A stretch of 21,040 nt of DNA from an uncultured Clostridia bacterium (GCA_946623765.1 CAMORL010000011.1:1-21040), one strand, 5' to 3'; positions 6,319 to 15,389 are shown, numbered from the stretch's first letter. The notes: generated by a model from the sequence alone, not told the origin. A program made the numbers and translations.

Positions 6319-8199
6319 TCAGATCAGAATCCAACTGTATTGATGACGGATCTTTACGATGCCGACGCTTTCAAAATAGGCGATCAATGCATCGGCAACC
6401 GGATTGTCCTTGATCGGTTCGAAGCTGTTCGGCTCCGGCAGCGTTACGTTTTCGATCACGCGGTCTGCATACGGCATCCACGCTTCGTCCAGATATGGGC
6501 GCAGGATCGAATCTTCCTCGGGTTTTTCACCGATGATCACCGTAAACACTTCGTCATCTTCCACGGCAATCCCCGAGCTGTGCTCCAAAAATCCGAGCGG
6601 CGTATCGGGATTCAGGCTGTTCAGCAGATAGGACAACCCGTACAGCGAATAGATTTCCTGTCCGTCCATGATCTTTCCGGTATACGCCGCCAGCCAGTTT
6701 TTCAGTTCGCTGCCGCGAACCATGATCAATCTGTACTGCGGCGTCTCCGGTTTCAATCCGTACAGTTCGCGGTAGCGCAGCGGACCTTCGCGATAGCCGC
6801 CGACTTTGACATACGGATAGGCGATCGATATGATTTGCGGCGGCATGTCGAGCCCGTTATTCCGGATATAGCTGCTCGCCGCGAAAATCTGCATCTCGTG
6901 CGTGATTTCCATGCTGTCGGTCGGTCCGAGCGAGTCCGCTTCGAACGCGTCTATCTCTCCCTCTACGTGGCAGACGACGCCGTCCATCAAGCCGGAAAGC
7001 GCGTTGACATAAGGTTTCACGACTTTTTTGATGTTGTCGTCCGGTACATAGTTTTTCGTTTCGATCGGCTTGACGAGCACCGCCGGCAATCCTTCGCTGC
7101 GCATCGAGACCGAAATCTTCGTCACCGTATCCGCCCCGCCTTTCAGGGATATGATCGGAATCTCATGTCCCGAGGCGTTCCGTTCGGAGCGCGTGCTGTC
7201 GACGCCGTTGTGCGAAGCGACGACAAGATCGATGCTGTCGGTTTTTTTGATGAAATCGCGCAGCGCATACGCGCCCTGTCCGAGCGCGTCGGATTCGATG
7301 TTTCCGTGATAGAACAGGACCGTATAATCGACCTGGTTTTTGAGCTGTTTTCTCAGCTTTGCATAGACCTCGATCGGACTTGCAGGAAGCACTTCGTCGT
7401 CGGACGGGCAGAGATCCGGCTGTGTCATGCCGATGATCGCGATCCGCATCGGCTCCTGCTCCTCCCCCTGCGGAATCTCCGTGATGATATACGGAACAAG
7501 ATCGTTCCAGAGAACGTCGCTCGGATCGAATACCGTCGGATCCGCCTTGCGAAGGTTTGCGCCGATCACGGGGATTTTCTTCAGCAGCAGCTCATTGACT
7601 TCTTTGCGGACGGATTGAGACGGATATGACATCGCCTCGTCTCCGAGAACGACGGCGCTGTACTGCATTTTGACAAAGAGCGCGGCGACGGGACCGTACA
7701 TGCGATCGGTTCTGCTTGCGTAATCGTCCGAAATCGAACTGCCGAGCAGCGAGCCGCCCGCGTCAATCAGAAGCAGGTTCGGATCTTCCTCCCTGAGCTT
7801 CATCGTGCATGCGGCGACGTTCATCACGGTGCTTGTGCGGTTTTCGTCGGTATCGGAAGGGTCCCACGCAAAACCGCGCATGTCGGCGGTAACCAGCATG
7901 GAAAAGGATTTCGTAGCGGGAACGAGATAGTCCGACGCCGTAAACATGCTCAGAATCGCGGAAGCATCGCGCTCGGTGATTGCGCCGTCGCCGTCCACAT
8001 CCGCGCGCGAGATCCCCGCGGCGTCCAGGCGTTTGAACCCGGTCAGATGCCGCGTGATGCAGCTGGCGTCCAGCGCGGTGATTTCACCGTCGCCGTCCAC
8101 GTCTCCGAACAGAACTTCGTCCGCAGCCGAATAAGACCCTGCAAACAGCAGCAGGATCGAAAGCAGCAGAATCGTTCCGGTTGTCAGAAAACGCTTCAT
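6319..8199 (-). CDS. Secreted dockerin-containing 5'-nucleotidase-like protein with eroded metal site
   Basis: The 626-residue product has a signal peptide (about 1-26, MKRFLTTGTILLLSILLLFA then GSYSAAD). A type I dockerin follows with two calcium loops, DVDGDGEITALD (33-44) and DVDGDGAITERD (67-78). Dockerins bind cohesins and tether proteins to scaffoldins. From about residue 98 it follows the layout of the UshA/CpdB 5'-nucleotidase family: a metallophosphoesterase-like domain to about 365, then the C-terminal domain with YRELYG, MVRGSELKNWLAAYTG and YGLSYLLNSLNP. The metal motifs are poorly kept: TADMRG for T.D.HG, IDAGGSL for DAGD, LGDEAM for GNHE, and ASHNGV for GHxH. H298 and H330 remain. 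It may be inactive or use an altered site. It stands alone with its own promoter and terminator. Family placement is fairly sure; the substrate is unknown. Confidence 0.8.
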   Translation of the reverse strand: MKRFLTTGTILLLSILLLFAGSYSAADEVLFGDVDGDGEITALDASCITRHLTGFKRLDAAGISRADVDGDGAITERDASAILSMFTASDYLVPATKSFSMLVTADMRGFAWDPSDTDENRTSTVMNVAACTMKLREEDPNLLLIDAGGSLLGSSISDDYASRTDRMYGPVAALFVKMQYSAVVLGDEAMSYPSQSVRKEVNELLLKKIPVIGANLRKADPTVFDPSDVLWNDLVPYIITEIPQGEEQEPMRIAIIGMTQPDLCPSDDEVLPASPIEVYAKLRKQLKNQVDYTVLFYHGNIESDALGQGAYALRDFIKKTDSIDLVVASHNGVDSTRSERNASGHEIPIISLKGGADTVTKISVSMRSEGLPAVLVKPIETKNYVPDDNIKKVVKPYVNALSGLMDGVVCHVEGEIDAFEADSLGPTDSMEITHEMQIFAASSYIRNNGLDMPPQIISIAYPYVKVGGYREGPLRYRELYGLKPETPQYRLIMVRGSELKNWLAAYTGKIMDGQEIYSLYGLSYLLNSLNPDTPLGFLEHSSGIAVEDDEVFTVIIGEKPEEDSILRPYLDEAWMPYADRVIENVTLPEPNSFEPIKDNPVADALIAYFESVGIVKIRHQYSWILI

Positions 8200-8231
8200 A
8201 GTTCCTATCCATTCCGAATATATGATAATTC

Positions 8232-8260
8232 AGTATAGCGTGTTTTTCTGCAAATTGCAA
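8232..8260 (-). promoter_or_regulatory. Promoter of the dockerin protein gene (TTGCAA-17-TATACT)
   Basis: On the minus strand TTGCAA (8260-8255) and TATACT (8237-8232) are separated by exactly 17 bp. The start codon at 8199 lies about 26 nt past the expected transcription start, with AGGA before it. No operator-like repeat is seen. Confidence 0.75.
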
Positions 8261-8283
8261 GTGAAAGCGCATGTATGAAAACA

Positions 8284-8301
8284 GGGAGTCCGAAGACTCC
8301 C
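8284..8301 (-). terminator. Terminator of groES-groEL
   Basis: On the minus strand the 7-bp stem GGGAGTC / GACTCCC is capped by a stable TTCG tetraloop and followed by TGTTTT, about 20 nt after the groEL stop. A-rich sequence also precedes the stem, so it could work in both directions, but no plus-strand gene ends here. Confidence 0.85.
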
Positions 8302-8321
8302 CTTTTCATTTATTCTTTGGA

Positions 8322-9965
<1,644 letters not shown>

Positions 9966-9968
9966 CTA

Positions 9969-10238
9969 TTACTCAACAATCGCAAGAACGTCGCTCTGCT
10001 TGATGACGATCAGTTCCTGCCCGTCTACTTTGACTTCTGTTCCGGCATACTTCTGATAAACGACCTTATCGCCGACCTTCAGGACCATTTCAACGTCCTT
10101 TGCGCCGGGACCGACCGCAAGAACTTCCGCCATCTGCGGCTTTTCCTTGGCTGCGCTCGTCAGAAGAATCCCGCCCTTGGTGACTTCTTCCGTTTCGATG
10201 TTTTTGATCACAACACGATCGAACAACGGCTTTAACAT
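9969..10238 (-). CDS. groES: Co-chaperonin GroES (Hsp10)
   Basis: GroES is the heptameric lid of the GroEL chamber. The 89-residue product starts [20 protein letters not shown], with the mobile loop [16 protein letters not shown]. It continues through [29 protein letters not shown] and the ending LAIVE, all typical. The start codon at 10238 is preceded by AGGAGG at a spacing of 9 nt. A second ATG 5 nt after AGGAGG is out of frame and too close to it. Transcription comes from the consensus promoter upstream with CIRCE in the leader. Confidence 0.98.
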   Translation of the reverse strand: MLKPLFDRVVIKNIETEEVTKGGILLTSAAKEKPQMAEVLAVGPGAKDVEMVLKVGDKVVYQKYAGTEVKVDGQELIVIKQSDVLAIVE

Positions 10239-10262
10239 AAATCATAACCTCCTGTGAATCTT

Positions 10263-10289
10263 TTAGCACTCATCACTTTCGAGTGCTAA
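10263..10289. promoter_or_regulatory. CIRCE operator (HrcA binding site)
   Basis: TTAGCACTC (10263-10271), nine bases, then GAGTGCTAA (10281-10289): a perfect match to the CIRCE inverted repeat. It starts just downstream of the expected groES transcription start, the usual place for HrcA repression of groESL. HrcA represses until heat stress titrates GroEL away. The hrcA gene itself is not in the window. Confidence 0.97.
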
Positions 10290-10301
10290 CCATCGTCCCC
10301 T

Positions 10302-10330
10302 ATTATAGTGACCGCTCCCCGTTATGTCAA
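10302..10330 (-). promoter_or_regulatory. Consensus vegetative promoter of groES-groEL
   Basis: On the minus strand TTGACA (10330-10325), a 17-bp spacer and TATAAT (10307-10302) match the sigma-A consensus in every base. Such a strong promoter, repressed through CIRCE, fits heat-inducible groESL control. Confidence 0.93.
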
Positions 10331-10415
10331 TCGGGGAAATGCAACGAAGTTGTGAACTTCTGTGACGCGGACCGAAAAAAACGTCGGAAACGCGATAAAA
10401 TCGTTCAGTTAGCAC

Positions 10416-10444
10416 TTGCAAACACTTTTTCTTTTGAGTATACT
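10416..10444 (+). promoter_or_regulatory. Promoter of copA (TTGCAA-17-TATACT), close to the start codon
   Basis: TTGCAA (10416-10421) and TATACT (10439-10444) are spaced by 17 bp. Only six bases separate the -10 from the copA ATG at 10451, so the predicted transcript would begin at or next to the A of the start codon, that is, leaderless. No stronger plus-strand promoter is seen elsewhere in the gap. Confidence 0.65.
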
Positions 10445-10447
10445 CAA
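10434..10447. promoter_or_regulatory. Perfect 14-bp palindrome over the copA -10: candidate operator
   Basis: TTGAGTATACTCAA is its own reverse complement and covers the whole -10 box. A repressor bound here would block RNA polymerase. It is not the CopY box (TACAnnTGTA), a G-rich CsoR site, or a MerR-type long-spacer promoter, so the regulator is unidentified. No regulator gene is adjacent. Confidence 0.5.
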
Positions 10448-10450
10448 GGT

Positions 10451-12640
10451 ATGATCAAAACATTCAAAATCGGCGGCATGCATTGCGCCGCCTGTGCCGC
10501 TTCCGTAGAACGCGTCACAAAAAAGCTGTCCTGTGTCGACAGCGCACAGGTAAACCTTCTCACCGAAAAGCTGACGGTCCGCGGCGAATCGTTCGATGAA
10601 CCCGCTATCATCTCCGCCGTTGAACGCATCGGCTTTACCATCGAGCCTTATGAAGCCGAGATGCGCAAGACCGCCGCGCAGCAAAAAAAGAACGAACAGA
10701 AGCAGCAGCTTGTCCGTCTCATCCTGTCCGCGATCTTTGCGATCCCGCTGATCGTGCTCGCCATGGGACCGATGGTATTTCATATGCCGCTTCCCGCATG
10801 GCTTCCGATGCACTCGATTCAATACGCGCTCGTGCAGCTTGCGCTGACCGTACCCATTCTCGTCATCGGACGGGGATTCTTTATCCGCGGTTTCAAAGCG
10901 CTGTTTTCGGGCGGCGCGAGCATGGACACGCTGATCGCCGTCGGCGTCGGCACCGCGGTTCTCTATTCCTTATATGTTACGGTGCGTTATCTGTTCGGTC
11001 ATACGCATGATATGCTGTATTATGAAAGCGCAGGCATGATCCTGACGCTCGTCACGCTCGGCAAGTATTTCGAAAGTCTGTGCATGGCGCGGACGACACG
11101 CGCGATCGAGGAGCTGGAAGCGCTGAAGCCCGAGACGGCGACGGTCGTTTCAAAGGACGGTTCGACCAAGGTCATCCCTACCGCGGAGCTTTTACTGAAA
11201 GACCGTGTTCTCGTGCATCCCGGCGAGCGTCTGCCCGCGGACGGAACGCTTTTGGACGCGCACGCTTCGGTCAACGAATCCATGCTGACCGGCGAAAGCC
11301 TTCCCGTCGACAAAAAGACCGGCGATCCGGTTGCCTGCGGAAGCATTGCCGAGGGAACCGCGTTCGTCTTTGAGGTGACCGGCGTCGGCGAAGAAACGGG
11401 ACTCGGACAGATGATCCGGATGGTTGAAGAAGCGCAGAACGAAAAAGCGCCGATCGCGCGTCTTGCGGACAAGATCAGCCGCTGGTTCGTTCCGGCGATC
11501 ATCGGCATTGCGGTCGTCGGCGCGATCGTATGGCTTCTCGCAACGCGCGACGTCGAAAAGGCCGTCCGCGTCGCGGTATCGGTGCTCGTCATTGCCTGCC
11601 CCTGCGCGATGGGTCTTGCGACGCCGACCGCCATTATGGTCGGAACCGGACAGGCGGCAAAATACGGCGTGCTCTTCAAGAGCGGCGCTGCATTGGAAAC
11701 GCTGAACGGCGTCACGACGATCGCGTTCGACAAGACCGGAACCGTCACCGAAGGCAAGCCGGTCGTCACCGGCGTCTATCCGATCGGAATGGACGAAGCT
11801 CGTTTTCTGCAGCTCTTCGCTTCCGCCGAACAGCAGAGTGAGCACGTGCTTGCAAAAGCCGTTCTGAACGCCGCAAAGGAGCGCGGTATCGCGCTTCTGC
11901 CCTCCTCGGACTACACTGCCGTTTCCGGTCTCGGCGCACGCGCATCGGTCGACGGCAAAACGCTATCGTTCGGCAACCGCACGTTCATCGAATCCTGCGG
12001 CGCGAAAATCGATCCGCCCGAGACCGACGCCTCGATCCTCTACCTCTCCGAGGGCGAAACACTTCTGGGATACGTGCTGGTTGCGGACACGCTGAGAAGC
12101 GACAGCCGGGACCTGTTCTCTGCGCTGAAAGCGCTGCATAAGAAAACGGTGCTCTTGTCCGGCGACCGGAAAGCGACGGCGGAACGCATCGGAAAGGAAC
12201 TCGGCGCGGACGATGTGCAATCCGAAATGCTGCCGGACGGCAAGCTCGCCTATATCGACACGCTGCGCGAACACGGCGAAACGGTTGCCATGGTCGGCGA
12301 CGGCGTGAATGACGCGCCGGCGCTTGCAAAGGCGGATCTCGGCTTTGCGGTATCCGACGGAACCGACGTCGCTGTGGAATCCGCAGACGTGATTCTGACC
12401 GGCGGAAAGGTTTCGCACATTACCGACGCTTTCCGCGTCTCCAAAGAAACGATCCGCGTCATCCGGCAAAACCTCTTTTGGGCGCTGTTCTATAATCTGA
12501 TCTGCGTACCGTTTGCGCTTTCTGCGCTGATCGAACCGTGGATGGGCGCGCTCGCGATGAGCTTTTCCTCGGTCACGGTCGTCGGCAACGCGCTTCGATT
12601 GCGCTATGTTCTGAAAAAAGGTGAAAAAAAGCAAAAATAA
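10451..12640 (+). CDS. copA: Copper-translocating P1B-type ATPase CopA
   Basis: This is a membrane pump exporting Cu+ from the cytoplasm with ATP. The 729-residue product has one N-terminal metal-binding domain (GMHCAACAASV, C12 and C15), actuator TGES (280-283), the membrane motif CPC (383-385), phosphorylation site DKTGT (D427) and hinge GDGVNDAP (616-623). The last helices carry YN and MSFSS, as in Cu+ pumps. Eight membrane segments are expected. The nucleotide-domain His-Pro motif, normally SEHPL, reads SEHVL (H465, V466), which is unusual. The frame is open 56 codons further upstream, but that stretch overlaps the groES promoter; MIKTFKIGGMH is the normal N-terminus. No copZ or csoR lies nearby. 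It diverges from groES. No terminator is seen before rpsT. Confidence 0.95.
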   Translation: MIKTFKIGGMHCAACAASVERVTKKLSCVDSAQVNLLTEKLTVRGESFDEPAIISAVERIGFTIEPYEAEMRKTAAQQKKNEQKQQLVRLILSAIFAIPLIVLAMGPMVFHMPLPAWLPMHSIQYALVQLALTVPILVIGRGFFIRGFKALFSGGASMDTLIAVGVGTAVLYSLYVTVRYLFGHTHDMLYYESAGMILTLVTLGKYFESLCMARTTRAIEELEALKPETATVVSKDGSTKVIPTAELLLKDRVLVHPGERLPADGTLLDAHASVNESMLTGESLPVDKKTGDPVACGSIAEGTAFVFEVTGVGEETGLGQMIRMVEEAQNEKAPIARLADKISRWFVPAIIGIAVVGAIVWLLATRDVEKAVRVAVSVLVIACPCAMGLATPTAIMVGTGQAAKYGVLFKSGAALETLNGVTTIAFDKTGTVTEGKPVVTGVYPIGMDEARFLQLFASAEQQSEHVLAKAVLNAAKERGIALLPSSDYTAVSGLGARASVDGKTLSFGNRTFIESCGAKIDPPETDASILYLSEGETLLGYVLVADTLRSDSRDLFSALKALHKKTVLLSGDRKATAERIGKELGADDVQSEMLPDGKLAYIDTLREHGETVAMVGDGVNDAPALAKADLGFAVSDGTDVAVESADVILTGGKVSHITDAFRVSKETIRVIRQNLFWALFYNLICVPFALSALIEPWMGALAMSFSSVTVVGNALRLRYVLKKGEKKQK

Positions 12641-12643
12641 TTC

Positions 12644-12672
12644 TTGCATTATAGGATCTTTTGTGTTAGAAT
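12644..12672 (+). promoter_or_regulatory. Promoter of rpsT (TTGCAT-17-TAGAAT)
   Basis: TTGCAT (12644-12649) begins 4 nt after the copA stop codon. A 17-bp spacer and TAGAAT (12667-12672) follow. The leader is about 50 nt to the start codon and contains the run AGGGGGTG. Confidence 0.7.
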
Positions 12673-12728
12673 GTACTCCGTTCGTATCGGGTGATCGATC
12701 GGACAAATCTTACAGGGGGTGAAATGCT

Positions 12729-12995
12729 TTGGCAAACATCAAGTCCGCTATGAAGCGTGCGAAGACTTCCGTTGGTGAAAACCTCAGAAATCGCATGGAC
12801 AAGTCCGAACTCAAGACTGTCGTCCGTCGTTTTGATGAAGCGCTGAAGTCCGGCGATCAGAATGCTGTTGAAACGGCATATCTCGCGGCTGTCAAGACCG
12901 TTGACCAGTCTGCCGCGAAGGGCGTTATCCACAAGAACGCTGCAGATCGCAAAAAGGCACAGTTGGCAAAGAAGCGCGCAGCTGCTAACAACTGA
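12729..12995 (+). CDS. rpsT: Small ribosomal subunit protein bS20 (TTG start)
   Basis: bS20 binds 16S rRNA early in 30S assembly. The 88-residue lysine/alanine-rich product reads MANIKSAMKRAKTSVGENLR then NRMDKSELKTVVRRFDEALK and ends KKAQLAKKRAAANN, a typical bS20. The start codon is TTG at 12729: no in-frame ATG precedes ANIKSA. AGGGGGTG sits at a suitable distance upstream. An out-of-frame ATG lies 5 nt before the TTG and would give a 9-codon peptide. E. coli rpsT also starts with a non-ATG (TTG) codon and is translationally autoregulated, so the weak start may be functional here. It is monocistronic, with its own promoter and terminator. Confidence 0.97.
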   Translation: MANIKSAMKRAKTSVGENLRNRMDKSELKTVVRRFDEALKSGDQNAVETAYLAAVKTVDQSAAKGVIHKNAADRKKAQLAKKRAAANN

Positions 12996-13017
12996 ACCCC
13001 GGTATTCGCATGACATA

Positions 13018-13045
13018 GCGTCCGATCATCGGACGCTTTTCTTTT
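13018..13045 (+). terminator. Terminator of rpsT
   Basis: A perfect 8-bp stem, GCGTCCGA / TCGGACGC, with a 3-nt loop is followed by TTTTCTTTTT. It starts 22 nt after the rpsT stop. The rqcH promoter begins just after the T run. Confidence 0.93.
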
Positions 13046-13048
13046 TCC

Positions 13049-13077
13049 TTGCAAATTGTGTTCGGCTCGTTTACAAT
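13049..13077 (+). promoter_or_regulatory. Promoter of rqcH-rdgB-phosphoesterase (TTGCAA-17-TACAAT)
   Basis: TTGCAA (13049-13054), 17 bp, TACAAT (13072-13077). The rqcH start codon is 21 nt past the -10, with CAGGAG as its ribosome binding site, so the leader is short. Confidence 0.78.
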
Positions 13078-13098
13078 ACGAAAGGAACAGGAGCAATT

Positions 13099-14781
13099 AT
13101 GGCTACAGACGGTTTTACTCTATATGCATGCATACATGAACTGCAGTATCTGGTCGGCGGCAAGATCGACAAAGTACAGCAGCCGGACAAGGATATCATC
13201 GTTCTCGGGATTCACACGCCGCACGCCGGACGCGTGAAGCTGATGCTTTGCATCCACGCCGAAAACGGACGCATTCAGACGCTGACGAGGAATTTCGAGA
13301 ATCCGGACGCCGCGCCTGCATTTTGCATGCTGCTTCGGAAATACCTCATCGGCTGCCGTATCGTATCGATCACGCAGCCGGGTCTCAATCGCATTGCGGT
13401 CTTTTCGCTCGCGGGACGCAACGAGTTTTTTGACGACGTTCAGCTGCGGCTCGTCATCGAGCTGATGGGACGTCACGGAAACATCTTTCTGCTCGACGAA
13501 AACAACCGGATCATCGACTGCATGCGTCATTTCGGCATCGGCGAGACCGCTGCGCGCATTGCGCTGCCGAACATGCCGTATGAGAACCCGCCCGAAGCGG
13601 AAAAGCGCGATCCGTTTTCCGCAACCGCGGAGGAGATCGACGAACAGAACGGCGGCAGAACGTCGCTGCGCTGGCTGATCGACGCATACAGCGGCGTATC
13701 CAGGCTCTGCGCGGAACAGATCGTAAAGGACGGCACACCCGCCGAGCAGATCGGCGAAGCGGTCACGGACGTGTTCTCGGCGATCCGCGACTGCCGCTTC
13801 TCCCCCTCCGTTCTGGCAAACGGCGTCCTGCCGTTTCAGCCGAAGAATGCCGCGTTCACGTCCTTTGCGAGCATCAACGAGGCGCAGGACGCATTTTACC
13901 GTCGGCGCGACGAACAGGCGATTCTGACAAAGGAACGGTCCGCGTTGAAAACCGTTCTCGAACACGCGGCGAAACGAACCGAAAAAAAGCTCGGCGACTG
14001 CATGAAAACGATCGGAAGCGAAGATCAGATCGAGCGTGACAGGCTGTTCGGCGAACTGTTGCTGACCGTCCGCAGCGCCGGCGCGGGACGCAGTTCCGTC
14101 ACCGTGCAGAACTATTATGAATTTCCGCCGGTCGCCCTCGACATCCCGCTGGATCCGAAGCTGAATGCGCCGGACAACGCGCAGCGCTACTTTAAGCGAT
14201 ACCGCAAGAACAAAGCCGCCCGCGCCTATGCGCTCGAGCAGACGGATGCGCTGAATGCCGAGCTCGACTACCTGAAGGGTCAGCTTCTGAATGTCGCCGC
14301 CTGCACCACGCACGAAGAGCTTTCGGAAATCCGTGACGAGCTTGTCCGTCAGCGCTACATCCGTGAGCACACGGAACGGCGCAAAACGCCCTCCGCATCG
14401 CACAGCAAACCGATGCAGTTCCGCACGCCGTCCGGCGTTCTTGTGTCCGTCGGAAAGAACAACCTGCAGAACGAACGGCTTTTGCGCACGTCCGATCCAA
14501 ACGCCGTCTGGCTGCATGCAAAGGGCGTTCCTGCATCGCACGTCATTCTGCATACCGATGAACCTTCGCGCGAGGACCTGCAGCTTGCCGCGCTGATTGC
14601 CGCCTACTATTCCGGCGCATCCGCGTCCGAAAACGTACCTGTGGACTATACGCAGGTTCGTTATGTCAAGAAACCCTCCGGCGCAAGACCCGGATTTGTC
14701 AACTATTTTCATCAGCATACGCTGTATGTGACGCCGTCGCTCGATGCGATTGCGCAATACCGCGTTCGGGAGGATGTATGA
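13099..14781 (+). CDS. rqcH: Rqc2/RqcH-type NFACT protein (FbpA family)
   Basis: RqcH binds 50S subunits carrying stalled peptidyl-tRNA and adds C-terminal alanine tails that mark the peptide for degradation. Older annotations call it fibronectin-binding protein. The 560-residue product has the NFACT-N domain (MATDGFTLYACIHELQYLVG, PAFCMLLRKYLIGCRI), a helix-hairpin-helix region around SGVSRLCAEQIV, a coiled-coil stretch at about 275-420, and the NFACT-R domain with NNLQNERLLRTSDPNAVWLH, KGVPASHVIL and TQVRYVKKPSGARPGFVNY. The residue pair described as D97-R98 in Bacillus RqcH is N97-R98 here (QPGLNRIAVF). The frame stays open upstream into rpsT, but the ATG at 13099 has CAGGAG and gives the family N-terminus. 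Its stop overlaps rdgB as ATGA. Confidence 0.95.
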   Translation: MATDGFTLYACIHELQYLVGGKIDKVQQPDKDIIVLGIHTPHAGRVKLMLCIHAENGRIQTLTRNFENPDAAPAFCMLLRKYLIGCRIVSITQPGLNRIAVFSLAGRNEFFDDVQLRLVIELMGRHGNIFLLDENNRIIDCMRHFGIGETAARIALPNMPYENPPEAEKRDPFSATAEEIDEQNGGRTSLRWLIDAYSGVSRLCAEQIVKDGTPAEQIGEAVTDVFSAIRDCRFSPSVLANGVLPFQPKNAAFTSFASINEAQDAFYRRRDEQAILTKERSALKTVLEHAAKRTEKKLGDCMKTIGSEDQIERDRLFGELLLTVRSAGAGRSSVTVQNYYEFPPVALDIPLDPKLNAPDNAQRYFKRYRKNKAARAYALEQTDALNAELDYLKGQLLNVAACTTHEELSEIRDELVRQRYIREHTERRKTPSASHSKPMQFRTPSGVLVSVGKNNLQNERLLRTSDPNAVWLHAKGVPASHVILHTDEPSREDLQLAALIAAYYSGASASENVPVDYTQVRYVKKPSGARPGFVNYFHQHTLYVTPSLDAIAQYRVREDV

Positions 14782-15389
14782 AACTTTTGCTTGCCACCAA
14801 CAACGCGCACAAAGCGCAGGAGATCCGCGAGATCCTTGCATCCGACTTTTCCGAGATCCTGACCATGCGGGAAGCCGGTATCGAACTCGAAGTCGAAGAG
14901 AACGGAACGACGTTCCGCGAGAACGCGCTGAAAAAAGCGGAAGAAACGCTTGCATATGCAGGCGAACGGTTCGATGCCGTGCTTGCCGACGACAGCGGTC
15001 TCTGCGCAGACGCGCTGGACGGGGCGCCGGGCGTGTATTCGGCACGCTTTTCCGGCGAAGCTCACAACGACGCCGCCAACAATTCCAAGCTCGTTTCGCT
15101 GATGCAAAGCGTACCGGAGGATAAACGCACCGCGCGTTTCTGCTGCTGCATCGCGCTCGCGAGAAGGAACATGGCCCCGATCGTCGTGCAGGGTGAAGTC
15201 GAAGGCACGATTCTGCTTGAATCCAGAGGCGAAAACGGCTTCGGCTACGATCCGTTCTTCTATTATGCGCCGTTTCAAAAGAGCTTTGCGGAGTTGTCCG
15301 CTGAGGAAAAGAATTCGGTCAGCCACCGCCGCCGTGCGCTGAATCTGCTCAGGGAGGCGCTCGATGTCGAGAATCGCGGTCGTATCTGA
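14778..15389 (+). CDS. rdgB: XTP/dITP diphosphatase (RdgB/HAM1 family)
   Basis: This enzyme hydrolyses dITP, dXTP and XTP to monophosphates and PPi, keeping deaminated purines out of DNA and RNA. The 203-residue product carries the family motifs in order: LLATNNAHKAQEIREIL (nucleotide-binding start), ENALKKAEETL, the catalytic DDSGLCADALDGAPGVYSAR, GENGFGYDPFFYYAPFQKSF, and SHRRRALNLL (the SHR motif). All are intact. The ATG overlaps the rqcH stop by 4 bp and has GGGAGGA upstream. The gene overlaps the downstream phosphoesterase by 26 bp, a pairing common in Clostridia. Confidence 0.97.
   Translation: MKLLLATNNAHKAQEIREILASDFSEILTMREAGIELEVEENGTTFRENALKKAEETLAYAGERFDAVLADDSGLCADALDGAPGVYSARFSGEAHNDAANNSKLVSLMQSVPEDKRTARFCCCIALARRNMAPIVVQGEVEGTILLESRGENGFGYDPFFYYAPFQKSFAELSAEEKNSVSHRRRALNLLREALDVENRGRI

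Noticed and set aside
6262..7629. A 455-codon plus-strand open frame opposite the dockerin gene
   Set aside because: It is the same codon-register shadow effect. The minus strand has a signal peptide, dockerin, promoter and terminator.
10409..10417. A second CIRCE-like half site (TTAGCACTT) before copA
   Set aside because: There is no matching GAGTGCTAA arm after nine bases, so it is probably chance.
10283..10450. N-terminal extension of CopA by 56 codons
   Set aside because: It would overlap CIRCE and the groES promoter, has no ribosome binding site, and encodes a stretch unlike any CopA. The metal-binding domain begins naturally at 10451.
12862..13098. Upstream extension of RqcH into rpsT
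   Set aside because: It crosses the rpsT terminator and the rqcH promoter. The ATG at 13099 has a ribosome binding site and the family N-terminus.
13120..15045. A 641-codon minus-strand open frame antisense to rqcH and rdgB
   Set aside because: It is aligned with rqcH codons and Arg-rich, as expected for an antisense shadow. It has no ribosome binding site or promoter, while the plus strand encodes conserved proteins.
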